Under the pieces are notes generated by a model that saw only the letters and a program-made list of their open reading frames with translations, had not been told where the DNA came from and searched no databases. Below, one piece after another: positions 45,393 through 55,433 of a DNA stretch of 64,000 nucleotides. Both the position numbers and the translations under genes were made by a program. Numbering within the stretch: the stretch's first letter is position 1; each line of letters starts with the position of its first letter. Source of the DNA: UBA830 sp002295635 (lineage in GTDB: Bacteria; Pseudomonadota; Alphaproteobacteria; MPNO01; UBA830); contig DBHK01000013.1 of NCBI GenBank assembly GCA_002295635.1, positions 76,275-140,274 of the forward strand. The letters run 5' to 3'.

Positions 45393-45932
45393 ATGAAAGC
45401 ACTACCTCTTTTAGCGATTCAATTACTTGCAATCACGATTATCCTTCAAGCCCCAAGCGTCGTCGCCAGCGGCCCGGGGCACAAACACGGCGCAGAGTTG
45501 ATTAAAGAGATTAAGAAGAAATTTCCTAATACCGACCATGCCGTGATTATCTCTAAACGGCGTGATATTATGCATGCACTCGGCGACAGCATGAAGAGAA
45601 TAGCCAAAGGCCTGAAGCAGGAAGTTAGTATTACCGACTTAAATGAGGCCGCTATAAAGATTGAAGAAATCGGTCGGATTATCCCAAGTCTTTTTCCTCC
45701 AGGCACTGGAATGGAAACATACAACGGCGTTACTGGCGCCAAGTCTGCAATCTTCTCAGATGCCTCTGGCTTTAAAACTCTTTCGTTGAAAATGTCTTCT
45801 CTGGCCTCCGATTTTATAGAAGCGGCAAACACTGGAGCCAGCACAACGGTTCTTAGATCAAAATTTCGTTTGATTGGGAGGCAAACCTGCGGAGGCTGCC
45901 ACCGTATATATCGCGAGAAACTTAGACACTAG
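45393..45932 (+). CDS. Cytochrome c-prime family protein
   Basis: 179 aa. Signal peptide about 1-25 (LPLLAIQLLAITIILQAPSVVA). A four-helix-bundle cytochrome c-prime pattern: KRRDIMHALGDSMKRIAKGL at the N-helix, PSLFPPGTG, and the C-terminal heme site CGGCH at about 166-170 followed by RIYREKLR. Periplasmic; the family binds NO or protects against it and other radicals. ATG 45393 is preferred over GTG 45387. Its presence between two hydrolase genes is probably incidental. The heme-binding half near the C-terminus is complete. Confidence 0.85.
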   Translation: MKALPLLAIQLLAITIILQAPSVVASGPGHKHGAELIKEIKKKFPNTDHAVIISKRRDIMHALGDSMKRIAKGLKQEVSITDLNEAAIKIEEIGRIIPSLFPPGTGMETYNGVTGAKSAIFSDASGFKTLSLKMSSLASDFIEAANTGASTTVLRSKFRLIGRQTCGGCHRIYREKLRH

Positions 45933-46090
45933 AAAAAGGACCACTCCGGCCGCTCCACATAAGGAAATAGTGAAGTTGCCCTCAACAATTATTCAAACGA
46001 GGACGAGAAATATTTCTGATTGGTCCGACCATAGTGGATACCTAAAAATGTTCGATATGATCGTGGAAATCTAAACTGGGATAGTGGGAT

Positions 46091-47260
46091 ATGTACGATG
46101 ATTACGGCGCCTTCATGCCAGGAGAACGGCTGAGGATTGAAGGGTCCGCAAACGGGCCACTGACCGGAAAAACTTTTGCAGCGAAAGATGTTTTTGACGT
46201 AGCAGGCCACCCCACAAGCAATGGGCATCCGATGTGGCGGGAAACGCACCCTTTACCGAATGCTAATTCGTCAGCCGTTGACCTACTTCTCTCTGCTGGT
46301 GCCAGTCTCTATGGAAAAACCGTGTGCGACGAAATGTGCTATAGCCTCGCGGGAGATAACGTCCACTATGGTTCACCCATTAATCCAACATCTCCAAGCC
46401 GCTCTATTGGAGGTTCGTCCTCTGGATCAGCGGCGGCCGTTGCTGGTGATCTCGTCGATTTCGCGTTGGGTACGGATTGTGGTGGTTCGGTCAGGTGCCC
46501 CGCAAGTTTCGCAGGTATATACGGTATTCGCCCAACACATGGACGGGTCGATGCCGATGGGGTAGTGCCCTTGGCTAATTCTTTTGACGTCGTTGGCTGG
46601 TTAGCGAAGGATCCCAGCATATTGCGGGCGGTGGGTAGCGTTCTATTGTTAGACGAATCCCTCAATATCTCACCGACAAAAGCCATCTTTGCAGAAGATG
46701 CTTTTGCGCGACTACCAGCCGCAGATCGTGCAATAATAGAGATTGCTGCTTCAAAACTGATCAAGCGCCTAGGGCTTGAGACAATCCCTCTTCAATTGGC
46801 CCGAGAGGGTCTCGATCACTGGTATTCCGCCTTCCAACATCTTCAAGCATTGGAGATATGGGGCGAACACGCCAACTGGATAAAATCTAAAAAACCTTCA
46901 TTCGGGCACGGTGTCAGGGAGAGGTTCGCTTATGCGGCCAAGCTTGCCACTGCTGATCGACAGAGATATCAACCGGTTCGCGCCAACGCCAGAGAGCGTA
47001 TAAATACTCTTCTGGCTGACGGTAACGCTATCATTATCATGCCGACGGCACCTATTAGCCCGAAACGAAAAGCCAGCGGCGCACAGGTCGAAGACTTTCG
47101 CAGAAGGACGATGGGCCTGACTTGTCCAGCAGGTTTATCAGGCTGTCCGCAAGTCAGCCTACCACTCGCGGATGCGGCCAGCCCGATCGGTGTTTCTATA
47201 TTAGGGCCCCAAAAAAGTGACGAAATTCTGCTTAAAATTGCAGACGATATGGCTACGTAA
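46091..47260 (+). CDS. Amidase (amidase signature family)
   Basis: 389 aa, shorter than most bacterial amidases (about 450-500) and close to the plant indole-3-acetamide hydrolase type. Catalytic set: Lys32 in FAAKDVFD, cis-Ser109 and neighbours in SIGGSSSGSAAAVA, nucleophile Ser133 in DCGGSVRCPA. It hydrolyses an amide to acid and ammonia. The C-terminal half (PAGLSGCPQVSLPL) is normal. It precedes an MDR reductase and the second hyuAB operon, so it may process the ring-opened product; that is inference. Confidence 0.9.
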   Translation: MYDDYGAFMPGERLRIEGSANGPLTGKTFAAKDVFDVAGHPTSNGHPMWRETHPLPNANSSAVDLLLSAGASLYGKTVCDEMCYSLAGDNVHYGSPINPTSPSRSIGGSSSGSAAAVAGDLVDFALGTDCGGSVRCPASFAGIYGIRPTHGRVDADGVVPLANSFDVVGWLAKDPSILRAVGSVLLLDESLNISPTKAIFAEDAFARLPAADRAIIEIAASKLIKRLGLETIPLQLAREGLDHWYSAFQHLQALEIWGEHANWIKSKKPSFGHGVRERFAYAAKLATADRQRYQPVRANARERINTLLADGNAIIIMPTAPISPKRKASGAQVEDFRRRTMGLTCPAGLSGCPQVSLPLADAASPIGVSILGPQKSDEILLKIADDMAT

Positions 47261-47501
47261 ATCAAGTTCCGTAAATATTATTGCATACCCGCCCCAAGCG
47301 ATGGTTATGATAAAGTTCCATCCTCAATACCGTTGAGGAAGTGGTTTAAATTGATAATCACAGGGAGCAAGTTTAGCTGCCATAAGAACCTATTTATCAA
47401 TATCACATTACAAACTGTAAATTCCGATAATTTACATAAGACATGATTCCACTTCTTACGTATGGGCCCGTATTTGAGAAGACAAAGTTAAGGTCAAGTG
47501 A

Positions 47502-48443
47502 ATGAAAGCGATACGTTATAGCCAGTATGGGGGTCCCGAGGTCTTGGATTATCTCGACCTACCAGATCCAATTCCCGCCCCGAACGAAGCTCTGATTGCA
47601 GTTCGTTGCGCTAGCGTCATACCCGGGGACTGGAAAGTTCGGTCAGGAAAATTACACGAAATGTTTCCGATTGATCTTCCGACAATACCAGGACGAGACG
47701 GCGCGGGCGTAGTTGTTGCAACCGGTGAAAGTTGTGATTGGGCCAACATCGGTGATGAACTTTGCTTCGTTTCAGAGCATGTCGAACCAGGCAGTTACGC
47801 AGAACTCATTGCCCGGCCTAGAGAGATGACCATCCCCAAACCGCAGAATATCAATTTTGCTGAGGCGGCAGCTATGATGCACGCGGGTGTTTGCGCCTGG
47901 ATCGGGCTAATCGAGAACGCGGGGATATCTTTCGGACAAAATGTACTGATACACGCAGGAGCTGGTGCTATCGGTGGGATGGCGATCCAGATCGCTAGCA
48001 GCTTAGGGTGCAACGTGACCACGACATGTAGCGCTGCCAATTCAGACTATGTTCGGGAACTAGGAGCCCGTCATGTGGTTCCATATGACAGGGAAGAATT
48101 TCGCGACCAGGTAAAGAAGCAGGACATAGTATTCGACCTAATTGGCGGTATTGTGCATCAAAATTCATGCAGGGTCCTCCGAGCGGGAGGAACCTTAGTA
48201 TGGCTCATTGCCGAACCTTTCGACGATGTAAGTTCGGAATATGACATCCACTGCAAGCAGGCGATCATCCACGACCGTCGGGATACAATGGAAAGACTTT
48301 CACAGCAGGTTACAGCCGGTATATTAAAGCCACAGGTTTCTCGACTATTACCGCTAACGCTCGCAGCGGAAGCACATAAAATAGTCGAAGACGGTTCAAA
48401 CACCCGCGGCAGAATTATTCTCGAAATCGGGGACGGAGCTTAA
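47502..48443 (+). CDS. MDR family quinone oxidoreductase-like protein
   Basis: 313 aa zinc-free MDR: MKAIRYSQYGGPEVLDYLDLP at the start (in parts), ASVIPGDWKVRSGK, TIPGRDGAGVV, and Rossmann motif VLIHAGAGAIGGMAIQIA. It binds NADPH and reduces quinones or enones. Its ATG is 33 nt upstream of the hyuA start (48476), so it appears to be in an operon with hyuAB. It resembles 31685-32614 in plan; likely distant paralogues. Confidence 0.87.
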   Translation: MKAIRYSQYGGPEVLDYLDLPDPIPAPNEALIAVRCASVIPGDWKVRSGKLHEMFPIDLPTIPGRDGAGVVVATGESCDWANIGDELCFVSEHVEPGSYAELIARPREMTIPKPQNINFAEAAAMMHAGVCAWIGLIENAGISFGQNVLIHAGAGAIGGMAIQIASSLGCNVTTTCSAANSDYVRELGARHVVPYDREEFRDQVKKQDIVFDLIGGIVHQNSCRVLRAGGTLVWLIAEPFDDVSSEYDIHCKQAIIHDRRDTMERLSQQVTAGILKPQVSRLLPLTLAAEAHKIVEDGSNTRGRIILEIGDGA

Positions 48444-48475
48444 ATAAGTGTAACGTTGGAAATGGTAAAATTGAG

Positions 48476-50551
48476 ATGAAATATCGCGTCGGTATTGATA
48501 TCGGCGGCACCTTCACCGACCTCATTCTGATGGCAAACGACGGGTCAGTGCACGCTGAAAAATTGCTCACGACACCAGACGATTTTGGTCGGGGTATCGC
48601 CACTGGTCTCGCTGCCGCCCTAAAAAACGTTGGTGCGCAACCAGAAGACGTGGACGTAGTCGTCCATGGTACAACAGTCGCTACGAATACTATTCTGGAA
48701 GGAAAGGGAGCCTTAACCGGGCTTATTACGACCGAAGGCTTTCGCGACGTGTTAGAGTTACGCCGCCTTCGTATCCCGGAAATGTATTCTCTCAACTGGA
48801 CCAAGCCGCCACCTCTAGTGCCTCGTCGATTACGACGGGAAGCACGAGAAAAGGTCGGGCCTCAGGGTGACATACGATTGCCTTTGGAGGAGGATACCGT
48901 CGTTGCCGCCGGCGAACGCCTGTTACAAGAAAACGTTTCCGCCGTCGCGATCGCATATTTGCATTCCTATGCGAATCCAGATCACGAGCAGCGAAGCGCC
49001 GAAATCCTGCGCGATATCTTAGGCCCGAAGGTATTCATCACATGTTCAAGCGATATTCTCCCGGAAATACGAGAATATGAACGAACATCGACAACCGTCA
49101 TAAATGCCTATTTGGGCCCTATTTTGTCGGACTACTTCGACTCTCTCCAGCGTCATTTAAAACAGATCGGTTTGTTGGCCCCTGTACAGATCATGAAATC
49201 CGACGGCGGTGTAATGTCAGTAACCGCCGCTGCAAATAAACCGGCGTATATTGTGGAGTCGGGCCCAGCGGCAGGTGTTATTGGTGCGGCCCGGCTAAAT
49301 ACGACCGAAAATGTCATCACCCTAGATATGGGAGGTACTACCGCAAAAGCATCGATGATCGAAAGTGGACTAATAGCCCGCACAGGAGATTATGAGGTTG
49401 GGGCCGGCATTAACCTCTCAAGCAAGTTGGTAATGGGTGGCGGGTACGCATTAAAATTGCCGGTTATCGACATATCCGAAATTGGAGCCGGAGGCGGGAG
49501 TATCGTCTCGATGGATCGGGGCGGCCTGGTAAAGGTCGGGCCGGAAAGTGCGGGCGCCTTGCCAGGCCCAGCATGCTATAACCGCGGCGGAGAGGAGCCA
49601 ACATTTACAGACTCCGTTGTGACCCTTGGCTTCCTCAACCCAACCCACTTAGTAGGCGGTGATCTCCAGATAGATGCAGATAAAGCTCGTCGAATTATTG
49701 ATACAAAGGTCGCGAAACCGATCAATCGTGACCCGATAGAAACCGCCTGGGGTGTGTTCCAAGTAGCCTGCGGCACGATGGTCCGAGCAGTAAAGGCGGT
49801 ATCCACTTATCGCGGACGTGATCCTCGTGATTTTTCACTCTTTGCATTTGGCGGCAATGGACCCGTAGTCGCTGCAGAAATCGCCAATCTGCTAGAAATG
49901 AAGGAGGTGGTAATACCACCAACGCCGGGCGTATTTAGCGCATTTGGGCTGCTGCTATCCGATGTGGAACACGAAATTAGCCGCGCCTGGCTTAAACGGT
50001 TGGCCGATGTGACTCTCGATGAAATGAATTCAGCATACGAGACCTTAGAACACGATTTATGTAATTTGATGCATGATGAAGGTTACGCATCAGCGGACTT
50101 TTCCGTCTCGCGGTACATCGATCTTCGATACACCGGTCAGGCGCACGAGCTGACGGTCGAAGCCACATCTGGAAATGTCGCGCTCAGCTTTGATGCACTG
50201 GCATTAGCCTTCGGCGCGGAACACGAACGTTCATATGGCCATCAAGCCGAGACGGAGGCAGTTGAATGTGTAACTCTCCGTTTGATAGCCAGGGTTACCG
50301 AGAAACGACCAGAGCGAAAAGACACGACCTCCGGAGGCGAGAAATGCATCACTCAACCTCGCAGAGCCTATTTCGGGCCAGATCATGGTCATATGGAAAC
50401 GCCAGTAATTGACAGACACGATCTGTTAGGCCCGATTTCTGGACCCGTTATTATCGAGGAATATGACTCGACGTGCATCGTGCCTCCTGGCTGGAATGCG
50501 CAGTTGGGCCGGCAACATCATATTTTACTCAAGAGGGCGATCGAAATATGA
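48476..50551 (+). CDS. Hydantoinase A / ATP-dependent subunit (HyuA), second copy
   Basis: 691 aa, ASKHA ATPase: YRVGIDIGGTFTDLILM, VHGTTVATNTILEGKG, NVITLDMGGTTAKASM, GAGGGSIVSMD and FAFGGNGPVVAAEIA. Role as in the first copy: ATP-driven opening of a cyclic amide with HyuB. The hyuB start overlaps its stop by 4 nt (ATGA at 50548-50551), giving fixed stoichiometry. Upstream genes encode an MDR reductase and amidase. Confidence 0.93.
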   Translation: MKYRVGIDIGGTFTDLILMANDGSVHAEKLLTTPDDFGRGIATGLAAALKNVGAQPEDVDVVVHGTTVATNTILEGKGALTGLITTEGFRDVLELRRLRIPEMYSLNWTKPPPLVPRRLRREAREKVGPQGDIRLPLEEDTVVAAGERLLQENVSAVAIAYLHSYANPDHEQRSAEILRDILGPKVFITCSSDILPEIREYERTSTTVINAYLGPILSDYFDSLQRHLKQIGLLAPVQIMKSDGGVMSVTAAANKPAYIVESGPAAGVIGAARLNTTENVITLDMGGTTAKASMIESGLIARTGDYEVGAGINLSSKLVMGGGYALKLPVIDISEIGAGGGSIVSMDRGGLVKVGPESAGALPGPACYNRGGEEPTFTDSVVTLGFLNPTHLVGGDLQIDADKARRIIDTKVAKPINRDPIETAWGVFQVACGTMVRAVKAVSTYRGRDPRDFSLFAFGGNGPVVAAEIANLLEMKEVVIPPTPGVFSAFGLLLSDVEHEISRAWLKRLADVTLDEMNSAYETLEHDLCNLMHDEGYASADFSVSRYIDLRYTGQAHELTVEATSGNVALSFDALALAFGAEHERSYGHQAETEAVECVTLRLIARVTEKRPERKDTTSGGEKCITQPRRAYFGPDHGHMETPVIDRHDLLGPISGPVIIEEYDSTCIVPPGWNAQLGRQHHILLKRAIEI

Positions 50552-52389
50552 AAATCCAATCACCGAATATCGACCCAATCACCATGGAAGTTGTGCAGAA
50601 TGCCCTTGGTGCGATTGCAGATGAGATGGCGCTAGTCATTATGCGGACTGCGTATTCCACAATCGTCCGAGACTCAATGGACTATTCCACCGGTGTATGC
50701 GATCGCCACGGGCGTATTATAGCCCATGGGATGACCATGGCACTGCATTTAGGTTCATTTCCGGACGCGATGGCGGCTCTTTTACGGAATTACGGTGACG
50801 ATATGTTTCCGGGCGATATGTTCATCTGGAATGATCCGTATGCTGGCGGCGGGCAGCACCTACCCGATGTTTATATAGTCAAACCGGTTTTTATAGACGG
50901 AGAGGTCGAAGGTTTTGCAGCGTCGCTGGTGCACCAGATAGATATGGGGGGTATAGCGCCTGGCTCGGCCGCCGTGTATGCCCGAGAGATTTTTCAAGAG
51001 GGACTGAGGATCCCACCCTTACGGCTTTATCACAAGGGTGTGCCAAACGAGACGTTCTTTAAGTTGATGGAAAAAAACACTCGCATTCCTGATAAACTTG
51101 CCGGTGACATGCGGGCCCAAGTCGCCGCCTGTCGAACAGCAGACACTGCGATAACCGATCTCTTAAAACGTTATGGCCCAGATACCTATCGAGAGATCGT
51201 CGAAGAATTGCATAACCATGCCGAGCGCGTTATGAGATCTGAAATCAGCGCCCTGCCCGACGGAACTTGGTCTTTTACCGACTATATTGATGGCCTGGGC
51301 GAAGAACCCGAACCAATCCCTTTAAAAGTAACTATCACGATAGACGGGAATGACATGACGCTCGACTGGACTGGGTCAGCGCCACAAGTTGACGCGGCAA
51401 TCAACTGTCCCGTCCCCTTCGTAAAATCGGCATGCCACCTCATCATGAAATGCATTGCTGAGGAGGAAATACCTAATTTTGAGGGATTTATCCGACCGTT
51501 GGATATTATTGCGCCCACAGGCACGATCGTAAATCCGATTTCTCCGGCCGCCTGCGCCGCGCGCGCAATTGTTGGCTGGCGTTCTCTGGACGTTCTCCTC
51601 GGCTGTTTTGCGCAAATCGTACCCGAACGTGTACCAGCGGCCGGTGAAGGCGGGGTGACTTTCCCTTCTTTCAGTGGATATGACGGCGACGAACGATTCG
51701 TCTGCACAGAAGCCTGGGCCGGGTGCTGGGGCGCCATGCAAGATCGGGATGGAGCATTCGGAATTCCTAATCCGGGCGGCAACCTTACCAACCAACCCGT
51801 AGAAATGGTTGAGGCGCTCTTTCCTCTTGAGGTTACCCGTTACGGTATGGTCGAGAACTCGGGCGGACCGGGCAAATTTCGTGGCTCTAATGCATATCAG
51901 CGAGAATACCGGTTTCTCAGCGACGAAACACAGATGGTCATGCGATCCGACCGGCGGCGCTTCCTTCCTTATGGCTTAGATGGCGGTTGCCCTGGCACAC
52001 CGTCGTGGAATTTGCGGAATGTAGGCACGTCCAACCAAGGGGCAATTCCTGTTATGCCGATGGGGCCGGTTTTTTTCAAGAAGGGAGAGACTTTCCTTCA
52101 TATCTCCGGCGGCGGCGGCGGTCACGGAGCTTCTATTGATCGCGCGCCAGAGGACGTCCTTGACGACATTCGTGAAGAGAGATTTACCGTGGATTATGCT
52201 TACGACGTTTATGGTGTCGTGATCGATGGCAACCCCCAAAGGGTAAACAAAAAGGAAACCGAACGCCGTCGCGCCGAGTTACTTTCCCTTTCATTAGATA
52301 GAGAGTATCCACCCTATTTAAGACATTTTCACACCGCGCTCGGCATCAAAGACTTTCGTCTCTTCGGGGAGCGGGAAATGGAGAGCTAA
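50548..52389 (+). CDS. Hydantoinase B / oxoprolinase-like subunit (HyuB), second copy
   Basis: 613 aa; ATG 50548 overlaps the hyuA stop. Signatures: DPITMEVVQNALGAIADEMA, MRTAYSTIVRDSMDYS, NDPYAGGGQHLPDVY, HQIDMGGIAPGS and the terminal HISGGGGGHGASIDRAPE. About 40 residues longer than the first copy, mainly at the C-terminus (YLRHFHTALGIKDF). It pairs with HyuA. An MFS carrier gene follows after 179 nt. Confidence 0.92.
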   Translation: MKIQSPNIDPITMEVVQNALGAIADEMALVIMRTAYSTIVRDSMDYSTGVCDRHGRIIAHGMTMALHLGSFPDAMAALLRNYGDDMFPGDMFIWNDPYAGGGQHLPDVYIVKPVFIDGEVEGFAASLVHQIDMGGIAPGSAAVYAREIFQEGLRIPPLRLYHKGVPNETFFKLMEKNTRIPDKLAGDMRAQVAACRTADTAITDLLKRYGPDTYREIVEELHNHAERVMRSEISALPDGTWSFTDYIDGLGEEPEPIPLKVTITIDGNDMTLDWTGSAPQVDAAINCPVPFVKSACHLIMKCIAEEEIPNFEGFIRPLDIIAPTGTIVNPISPAACAARAIVGWRSLDVLLGCFAQIVPERVPAAGEGGVTFPSFSGYDGDERFVCTEAWAGCWGAMQDRDGAFGIPNPGGNLTNQPVEMVEALFPLEVTRYGMVENSGGPGKFRGSNAYQREYRFLSDETQMVMRSDRRRFLPYGLDGGCPGTPSWNLRNVGTSNQGAIPVMPMGPVFFKKGETFLHISGGGGGHGASIDRAPEDVLDDIREERFTVDYAYDVYGVVIDGNPQRVNKKETERRRAELLSLSLDREYPPYLRHFHTALGIKDFRLFGEREMES

Positions 52390-52568
52390 AATGGGCTTTT
52401 AAATTCTGGTATGGCTCAAATAAATCAATTTCCTTAGACCTTATTAAATTTTTATACGTCTGTCTGAAAACAGAAATATGATGGTGTGTTCGCGATATTT
52501 GGAAAGACGCTTTATGGTAACGTTTCGTCATCTCATCATAAATTTTTCGAATCCCGGAACCGGTTTCA

Positions 52569-53822
52569 ATGCCAAATAACATCCATCACGCAGGCTACAC
52601 CCGGCAGCAGACAATTGCGGTCTTAGTTGGATCCAGCGTCATGCTGACTATGAGTATGGGCATGCGCCAAAGCTGGGGATTGTTTTCGGTACCCATTACC
52701 GACGATCTAGGTATCTCCGTAGCCGATTTCATGTTGGCCATTGCTGTCCAGAACTTAGTCTGGGGCGCAACCCAGCCCATCGTGGGAGCGTACGCCGACA
52801 AATTTGGCAGCCGAATGGTAGTCATTTTAGGAACCATTCTCTACGCGGCAGGAATCGGGGTTACTATGGCAGCGACAGACACTTTGATGCTGATCGTAGG
52901 GCTGGGATTTATGATCGGGTTGGCAATGTCGTGTACGGCTCTAATGCTGGCTATGGCCGCGTCGGCGCGCGCTGTCTCGGTATCCCGACGCACCTTCATT
53001 CTCGGTATCATTTCGGCAATGGGATCGGTTGGATCATTTATCGCCGCGCCATTAGCGGAGGGCCTTATATCAACGCAGGGTTGGTTGATAGCAATGGTGG
53101 CGTTCATCGGGCTCTGCGTTGTTATGCTTCCGGCCGCTTTCTTCGTGGGGTCCGGTGACAAAGCAGCCGCTGAAATTGCTCGAACTTCCGCCGAACCCGA
53201 CGCCAATTTGTCGCTGAAAGACGCTTTAAAAAATGCATCCCGCCACAGCGGCTATGTAATTACCGCAGTCGCGTTTTTTGTCTGTGGCCTACAATTAATT
53301 TTCATCGCCATGCACCTACCGAACTATATTGCGCTATGTGGGCTTGATCCGTCACTCGGCGCATGGGCACTCGGTACGATCGGCGCTTTTAACGCGATCG
53401 GATGCTATCTGCTTGGATGGCTTGGTGACAAATATCCAAAAAACATGGTGCTCGGTGCGGTATATGTGTTGCGGTCTATCTTTATCGTAATTTATTTTCT
53501 CGTTCCGGCTACTCCGGCGAGCACCCTACTCTTTGCGGCGATTATGGGAATTCTATGGCTCGGCATCGCGCCGGTTCTAGCGGGATTCATTACACAGATA
53601 TTTGGTCTAAAATACGTTGCCACGCTGACCGGCATCGCCTTCTTCTTTCACCAAGTAGGTTCATTTATAGGTGTTTGGGGTGCGGGATTGATCGTCGATA
53701 CATTTGGGTCATATGACCGTGCCTGGCAAACGGCTGTATTAATTGGACTCATCGCCGGTTTTGCCCAGATATTGGCTAGCGACAGGCCGGCACCGAAATT
53801 ACCAGAACCTGCAGCCGCCTAG
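52569..53822 (+). CDS. MFS transporter
   Basis: 417 aa with twelve hydrophobic segments and no long central loop. The N-terminal RQSWGLFSVPITDDLGISVADF resembles the oxalate/formate or monocarboxylate branch, with GAYADKFGSRMVV between helices 2 and 3. It follows the second hyuAB operon in the same direction, so it may import the amide or export the product acid. It converges with the YciI remnant. Confidence 0.88.
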   Translation: MPNNIHHAGYTRQQTIAVLVGSSVMLTMSMGMRQSWGLFSVPITDDLGISVADFMLAIAVQNLVWGATQPIVGAYADKFGSRMVVILGTILYAAGIGVTMAATDTLMLIVGLGFMIGLAMSCTALMLAMAASARAVSVSRRTFILGIISAMGSVGSFIAAPLAEGLISTQGWLIAMVAFIGLCVVMLPAAFFVGSGDKAAAEIARTSAEPDANLSLKDALKNASRHSGYVITAVAFFVCGLQLIFIAMHLPNYIALCGLDPSLGAWALGTIGAFNAIGCYLLGWLGDKYPKNMVLGAVYVLRSIFIVIYFLVPATPASTLLFAAIMGILWLGIAPVLAGFITQIFGLKYVATLTGIAFFFHQVGSFIGVWGAGLIVDTFGSYDRAWQTAVLIGLIAGFAQILASDRPAPKLPEPAAA

Positions 53823-53832
53823 CTGACATATT

Positions 53833-54136
53833 TCAATCTGGATATATTACCGGGATGCGCCGCCATATCGGCTCAATAAGCGCGAATTCGAACATATCTT
53901 CCTGTGTGTAAGGATCATTGCAGTGAAATTCCTCCACCATCTGACGATCTGCCGAAAAAACGATTACATCTCCGGTTATATAGATTGCCGCTGGTATCAG
54001 TTCCCTCACTAACTAAGCCGCCACCGTATACCATAAGTTTCAGGAAAGGCTCCTGACAGGTCGCGTGGGCTGGCTGCAGCTTTGCACGCTGCTCCGCCCG
54101 GCCCGGTCAATCGCGTCGGATGAGTATATACTTCAT
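53833..54136 (-). pseudogene. Decayed YciI family gene
   Basis: From ATG 54136 the minus frame reads MKYILIRRD, a TGA, then PGRAEQRAKLQPAHATCQEPF and LKLMVYGGGLVSEGTDT, matching the YCII-domain N-terminus (KYILIRRDKPG..., PAH..YLEPF, MVYGGPL). After a frameshift near 54010 the other frame gives ITGDVIVFSADRQMVEEFHCNDPY and then FALIEPIWRRI, with a stop at 53833-53835. The total length (304 nt, not a multiple of 3) fits a complete YciI of about 100 aa. In-frame stop plus shift show loss of function. Confidence 0.82.
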
Positions 54137-54335
54137 GCCTCGGTCCTTTAGGTTCCAGCTATAGACGTACCGGCTCGTCGTGCCTCGACGACTAATACTT
54201 GCACGCTATGGTGACAAAAGGTCGTTTTACCAATTAGCCACCGACTATGGTTGCGATTGCAGGAATTTGGGCCGCGAGAAATAACCTCTTTCCATTATTT
54301 TCGGCAGAATGGTTCTGAAGGACAATAATTCCGCC

Positions 54336-55325
54336 CTATTCCGTCCAACCAACAATCGGCGTAAATAGATCCTCGACATCCATCGTCTTATCGATGAATC
54401 CCTGATCAAAAAGATAGCCAACGGCGGTCTCCAGCGTTTTTCTGTTGGGCTCAACACCATACGGGCAAGGGTCACCACCAAACAGTTCATTCATTTCATC
54501 GATATCTGCGAACAGCCAGGGCACCATATACCGTTGTGCTCCGGAAAACCGCATCTGAGCCAACGCCCATTCTTTAGCGTCGGATAATGCCTTAAACAGC
54601 GACTCCGCCACCCAAGGATGGGCCTCGTGAAACGCCTCCGGCATTATCATGGTATGCATTATTGGATAAATCCCAGTGCGTTCGAAATATGCCCGCTCCT
54701 CCGCCCGGTAGTCAGGAAACAGTCGTACCACATCCTCACTATCAAAAAATGCCTGAGGCGCTCGGGCGCCGAAATATGCATCGACTTCTCCAGAGGCTAA
54801 AACCCCACTAATCGATTTTTCTGGACCGATAAGCTCTAATTTAAGATCACCCGCAGGACGCAAGTCCATCGTTTCATCGAACTGTCGAGGTGTATCAACA
54901 CCGCCTTCGAACCAAGTGACATCCGAAAAATCGACACCATATTCAGATTTCAGTATGCCACGGATCCATACGCCCGCTGACTGCCGGTATTCCTGAACAG
55001 CGATACGTTTACCAGCAAGATCGGTCGGACAAGAAATTGACGCATTTCGATTTATAAAGATAAAACCATGACGAAATAGTCGCGAAGGAAATACCGGCAA
55101 AGCAATATACGGAAAGTCACCTCGCGACTTCATGGTAATATAATGGGCGCTGGACATTTCGGCGATGTCGAAGGATTTGGTCTTCAGCATCCGCGCGAAG
55201 ATCTCTGGTGGTGACTGGATCTCGACATATCGGAGATCAATTCCTTCGGGCTTTATTAACCCCTCCTTGAGAGCCTGAAGCCGATCGTAGGGTCCACACG
55301 CCATAGTCACCGGAAGGTCGGTCAT
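54336..55325 (-). CDS. 4,5-dihydroxyphthalate decarboxylase-like / periplasmic-binding-fold protein
   Basis: 329 aa, type II periplasmic-binding fold without a signal peptide. It starts MACGPYDRLQALKEGLIKPEG, then MLKTKSFDIAEMSSAHYI, ALPVFPSRLFRHGFIFIN and KRIAVQEYRQSAGVW. This corresponds to the phthalate decarboxylase (Pht5)-related family, cytoplasmic enzymes and binding-like proteins. Whether it decarboxylates or binds cannot be decided. No transporter genes adjoin. Divergent from the EamA pair. Confidence 0.83.
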   Translation of the reverse strand: MTDLPVTMACGPYDRLQALKEGLIKPEGIDLRYVEIQSPPEIFARMLKTKSFDIAEMSSAHYITMKSRGDFPYIALPVFPSRLFRHGFIFINRNASISCPTDLAGKRIAVQEYRQSAGVWIRGILKSEYGVDFSDVTWFEGGVDTPRQFDETMDLRPAGDLKLELIGPEKSISGVLASGEVDAYFGARAPQAFFDSEDVVRLFPDYRAEERAYFERTGIYPIMHTMIMPEAFHEAHPWVAESLFKALSDAKEWALAQMRFSGAQRYMVPWLFADIDEMNELFGGDPCPYGVEPNRKTLETAVGYLFDQGFIDKTMDVEDLFTPIVGWTE

Positions 55326-55433
55326 TTTTTATCGCCTCTTATATTACCTCTTGGCAACATAATGCGTAATAAACGGTATCTAATCTACTCTCAGGGGTTT
55401 TAAAAAATTCCTAAAAATGAAAAAACTGGACCC

